Assembly: GCA_027364495.1 (NCBI GenBank)
Contig: DAHXPE010000275.1
Coordinates: 1-9,430, forward strand
Direction: 5' to 3'
DNA from: Candidatus Heimdallarchaeota archaeon
GTDB lineage: Archaea; Asgardarchaeota; Heimdallarchaeia; Hodarchaeales; LC-3
Length of the DNA stretch: 9,430 bases
Made by a program: the position numbers and the translations under genes. Shown here piece after piece: positions 6,901 through 9,430 of the stretch; positions within the stretch are counted from its first letter, which is position 1, and each line of letters opens with the position of its first letter. The notes beneath the pieces are model-generated. The model was not told where the DNA came from, searched no databases, and saw only the letters and a program-made list of their open reading frames with translations.

Positions 6901-7152
6901 GTTGTACATGAAATTAATTTTTGGAATACTCTTTTATACAATTATAAAATAACTTATTTACGAAATAAAATTAAAATTAGGAAGAAAAAGTCCAATTTTT
7001 ATGTATTTAAACAAATAGACAATAAAGAAATGCTATACGGCTTCAACGTATTGGATGAATCAATTGATTTAAGAAAATTGTTAGCATCGGTACACGCAGG
7101 TAATGAAGGAATACCTTTTAAATCAGTCTATAAAACAAGAGAGTTTTTTTGA
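6901..7152 (+). other. Coding-like open segment, unrecognised, no proper start
   Basis: A plus frame is open from after TAA 6898-6900 to TGA 7150-7152. Its first half is AT-rich and looks random, but from about 7015 it reads FKQIDNKEMLYGFNVLDE and SIDLRKLLASVHAGNEGIPF, in a pocket of higher GC. The only ATG in it, at 7030, would give 40 residues. It could be a gene remnant; the opposite strand is open over the same stretch, so the direction is not certain. No family is recognised. Between 6592 and 6900 nothing else coding is seen. Confidence 0.25.
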
Positions 7153-7369
7153 AATTAACCTAAAAATTTGAATTGTTTACCAAAAGTTTTGTTTATGAAA
7201 AGATATATTAGAGCAATTTGAGAAGAAAAGTATTATTTTTGAACAGATTACACTTTAACATAGCAAAAAACTCTATAAAATTCTTTCTTATCTAGTCGGG
7301 CAGATTGGTAATGAATAAAGGTCATTTTCTGTTGATTTTTTTAATATTCTTAATTTTTACCTTGCTTTT

Positions 7370-7603
7370 TACCAACTCAAATTAAATGCTTCAGATTCAA
7401 TTTTAAGCCAAGAGTTAATCGATAGTTCATTTATTCTTACACAAAGATAGACAGACAACTTCTAAACGAGGTCATTTTAAACTTTGGAATTTGTCCAAAT
7501 TTGGCTAGATAGAATGATTCGGTGACAGATATACTACTATTAAACAATTTGTCCTTTTTAGTTATATCTTTGCCAGAATTAATTATTTCGATATCATTAT
7601 AAA
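7370..7603 (-). other. Coding-like debris downstream of the acetyltransferase remnant
   Basis: On the minus strand one frame reads DIEIINSGKDITKKDKLF, then SVTESFYLAKFGQIPKFKMT, to a TAA at 7437-7439. Shifting frame there continues VRINELSINSWLKIESEAFN to a TAA near 7370. The last part resembles the first helix of a GNAT or a similar small enzyme, but this is only an impression. It may be a further decayed gene behind the acetyltransferase remnant, read in the same direction. From 7153 to 7369 I see only short unconnected open stretches. Confidence 0.25.
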
Positions 7604-7834
7604 TTATTCACTTGAAATTCCTTTAAGTGGGAAAGAAAAATGAATTTGAGTATTATACCAGCTTAAATCCTGGTTGACAAGGCCAGAGATGATAAAACCT
7701 TTAGATAAATAGAATTTCTAAGTATAAAACATAAAATTAGCTGTATCGACTCGAATAACGTTTACTATTGGATGCTGTTCACCAAATACTTTAATATTGT
7801 TTAATATCATAGATTCTATCCCCTTTCCTTCAGT
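7604..7834 (-). pseudogene. GNAT-family N-acetyltransferase, C-terminal remnant with internal stop
   Basis: A single minus frame of 76 codons reads like the second half of a GNAT acetyltransferase: TEGKGIESMILNNIKVFGE carries the acetyl-CoA loop (family Q/R-x-x-G-x-G/A, here EGKGIES), then VNVIRVDTANFMFYT, a TAG at 7718-7720, then KFYLSKGFIISGLV with the usual FY-x-x-x-GF motif and SWYNTQIHFSFPLKG before TAA 7604-7606. The N-terminal half is not found; upstream of 7834 the frame stays open but is AT-rich and not family-like. One stop plus a missing N-terminus make a functional protein unlikely. The acetyl acceptor cannot be inferred. Confidence 0.65.
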
Positions 7835-7932
7835 TAAACAAGAAATTTTTTCTGAATGAATAAAGAAGTGTTTAAATTTATTAATAATATAAAGAATAAA
7901 GAAAAAGCAAAAGTAATAAACAATGAAAAAGG

Positions 7933-7940
7933 TTAAAATA
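7933..7940 (+). promoter_or_regulatory. Candidate TATA box for the zinc/GTPase-like gene
   Basis: TTAAAATA lies 24-31 nt before the ATG at 7964 and follows purine-rich AAAAAGG, which fits an archaeal BRE/TATA pair driving a leaderless mRNA. No Shine-Dalgarno precedes that ATG. In this AT-rich DNA the match is only suggestive. Confidence 0.35.
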
Positions 7941-7963
7941 ACATTTGGTATTTATTTTTTAAT

Positions 7964-8752
7964 ATGATAAAAGAATCAACTAAAATAATAGCATTTAATG
8001 AGTCAATAAAATGTTATTATTGCCTACGAAATCCTTCTTCAATACCCCATGATGATATTAAATACAATTTATTTCTTGAAAATACGAAAAAAGCACCTTA
8101 TTCAGTATGTTATAATTGTTGGTCTATTTTAAGATCATTGAATATTAACGACGATTTATTTTTGACATTCATAAAAGATGAAGGAATAATTTCTAAACCG
8201 AAAACTGCTTTTAAATTTTCGATGATCGGACTATGCCAAGAAAGCTCTAAATTAATTGAAAAATCATTGCTAAAAGAGGAAAACCAATTACATTTAGAAG
8301 GATTTAGACATGATAATTATGGACAAATGCCAGTAAATTTACTAGTTATCGAATCTCCAGAAATGCTTATGTTCATATTCGAAATCTTAAAATCGAATTT
8401 AATTCCCGAAATGGTAAAATATTTTAGTAGATTAACTGAAATATATTTACTGGTACTAGACGATAATGATTTATTGAATTCAATAGATTTTCTTAGAGAA
8501 TATAGACAGAAAAACTTGATGAATGGTAGTAAAATAGCAAATTCCTTCTCAATCTTATTAGGGTTGAATTTCAATAATTACAACAATGATAAAAGGCAAA
8601 TATTGATTGATCTACAATCAGAATTTCAAGCAGGATATTGGTTTTTGATTGATTCTCATGGAAACAAAAAAGGCTCTTCGATTGTAAATATTACTAATTT
8701 ATCAGATTTTTTCTTTATAGCTTGTAAGACTTATTTAGAACTCGATAATTAG
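7964..8752 (+). CDS. Hypothetical protein: Cys-pair zinc module plus degenerate GTPase-like domain
   Basis: I do not recognise this 262-residue protein as a named family. Near the N-terminus Cys17-x2-Cys20 and Cys49-x2-Cys52 (CYYC and CYNC), 28 residues apart, form a likely zinc-binding treble-clef or ribbon module. The remaining 180 residues alternate strands and helices in an order resembling a Ras-like GTPase: FKFSMIGLC (83-91), NLLVIES (125-131), EIYLLVLDDNDLLNSIDFLREY (159-180, like ILVFDVTD-x-ESF of GTPases), FSILLGLNF (195-203, in the place of the NKxD strand), helix 210-222, strand YWFLID (225-230) and a final helix 245-258. The P-loop lysine motif, DxxG and NKxD are all absent, so GTP binding is unlikely. 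No signal peptide or membrane span is seen. The gene is intact, alone, and codes plus-strand between two decayed genes. The GTPase link is a pattern-level inference; the cysteine pairs are seen directly. Confidence 0.75.
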   Translation: MIKESTKIIAFNESIKCYYCLRNPSSIPHDDIKYNLFLENTKKAPYSVCYNCWSILRSLNINDDLFLTFIKDEGIISKPKTAFKFSMIGLCQESSKLIEKSLLKEENQLHLEGFRHDNYGQMPVNLLVIESPEMLMFIFEILKSNLIPEMVKYFSRLTEIYLLVLDDNDLLNSIDFLREYRQKNLMNGSKIANSFSILLGLNFNNYNNDKRQILIDLQSEFQAGYWFLIDSHGNKKGSSIVNITNLSDFFFIACKTYLELDN

Positions 8753-8874
8753 TTTGAAGGTTTGGTTGCATACTTTCCTACTTACCATAATTTCCTTAAA
8801 TTACGGATGAAATGCATAAAAAAGTTCACCAAAATATTTCTTAAAATAATTAGATTTATATACAATAATAGTAA

Positions 8875-9208
8875 CCAAACCATTATCCAGCGAGAATAAC
8901 AAGACAATTACCAGTAATATTTGCCTCAAAAGAAAGAATAAATGATTTAAAAATGTTTAAGTATACATACTTTAGGTATTTATGATAGCATTAATTCATT
9001 AGTCCCATTAGATACTGGTGGGCATATTACAAAAGCTATTTGGATTTCTGAAATTTTATTAATTGAAGGAATGGGTCATTTACATCCAGATGAACCTGAT
9101 TTTCAGATTGTTAAAGCTACTCTGAAAAATATAAATAAACAATTTTTTCAGTTTGTTTATCTTATTTCGATGCATTTTCCACTTACAGAATTTTCCCTTA
9201 AATCTTAA
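8875..9208 (+). pseudogene. Alpha/beta hydrolase, frameshifted C-terminal remnant
   Basis: Two plus frames join into the C-terminal part of an alpha/beta hydrolase. The first (8875 to about 8960) reads YPARITRQLPVIFASKERI, like the R-QL-A-I-AS-x-R block preceding the last strands. The second (about 8960 to TAA 9206-9208) reads TLGIYDSINSLVPLDTGGH, which carries the family's D-x-LVPL loop around the catalytic acid, then EILLIEGMGHLHPDE with GMGH holding the catalytic histidine. A frameshift near 8955-8962 separates them, and the nucleophile half of the enzyme (GxSxG) is not present upstream: 8753-8874 is AT-rich without family-like sequence. The tail after KATLKNINK is probably former 3' flank. 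Substrate unknown. Confidence 0.7.
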
Positions 9209-9430
9209 TCTGGATAGAGAATTTTGTATAAAGTTCCGTAAAAAAATAATTGTTTTTGCTTAACTCAATCAATGTTATTCTAAAGACTAAAAAGGAAGTA
9301 ATAGAATTTTTATTTCAAATGTTTGAGTAAGTAATTTAATAGGTAAGTAAAATTTTTTAGTAATTAGCTCCAAAATTAATAATTTTTATTCAGTATTTTT
9401 GAAATTAAAAATTATAATCTTTTTGATCTT
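9209..9430. other. AT-rich end of window, nothing recognised
   Basis: No open frame of protein-like composition, RNA gene or clear repeat is visible in these 222 nt. T- and A-runs are frequent but no hairpin or promoter stands out. Confidence 0.4.

Noticed and set aside
2253..7720. Stop-codon recoding (selenocysteine or pyrrolysine) as explanation of interrupted frames
   Set aside because: TGA, TAG and TAA all occur as interruptions, together with frameshifts and missing gene halves, and intact genes end normally; decay is simpler.
8852..8876. Third copy of the 29-bp shared element (GATTTATATACAATAATAGTAACC)
   Set aside because: Only the TATA-like core matches; the flanking TTTTAGAAACGG is not kept.
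1..9430. CRISPR array, tRNA, rRNA, insertion sequence or prophage signatures
   Set aside because: No regularly spaced repeats, no cloverleaf or rRNA-like stretch, and no transposase or integrase motifs were seen on either strand.

Overview
The window looks archaeal. It carries a complete transcription factor B gene (TFB, the archaeal TFIIB homologue), two oxidoreductase genes of families that often use coenzyme F420, and very AT-rich intergenic DNA with TATA-like promoters. An Asgard-type archaeon is a reasonable guess from the low GC, loose gene packing and the look of the TFB, but nothing here proves the phylum.

Layout. Positions 1-1916 (minus) hold an ABC exporter operon: an ATPase followed by an ABC-2 type permease that runs off the left edge; the permease reading frame is open from its start to the edge. 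Positions 2127-2595 (minus) hold a dead MOSC-domain gene broken by two frameshifts and a nonsense codon. Positions 2690-3514 (minus) encode a luciferase-like (LLM) oxidoreductase. Positions 3680-4078 (plus) hold a protein-like frame of unknown family with three in-frame stops. Positions 4130-4741, 5087-5494 and 5632-6591 (all minus) encode a RibD-C/dihydrofolate-reductase-like protein, a PPOX-type split-barrel flavin/F420 protein and TFB. From 6592 to 7963 there is no intact gene, but there is a truncated, interrupted acetyltransferase (7604-7834, minus) and weaker coding-like debris. Positions 7964-8752 (plus) encode an unrecognised protein with a Cys-x2-Cys pair module followed by a domain that looks like a small GTPase without its nucleotide-binding motifs. 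Positions 8875-9208 (plus) hold the decayed C-terminal part of an alpha/beta hydrolase.

How it fits together. Apart from the ABC operon, the intact genes appear to be separately transcribed. One regulatory link is visible: a 29-bp element upstream of the ABC operon recurs, 25 of 29 positions identical, upstream of the RibD-C-like gene, in the same orientation. At least four decayed genes in under 10 kb indicate a region of gene acquisition and loss. The two observations most worth following are the degenerate GTPase-like zinc protein and the shared upstream element.
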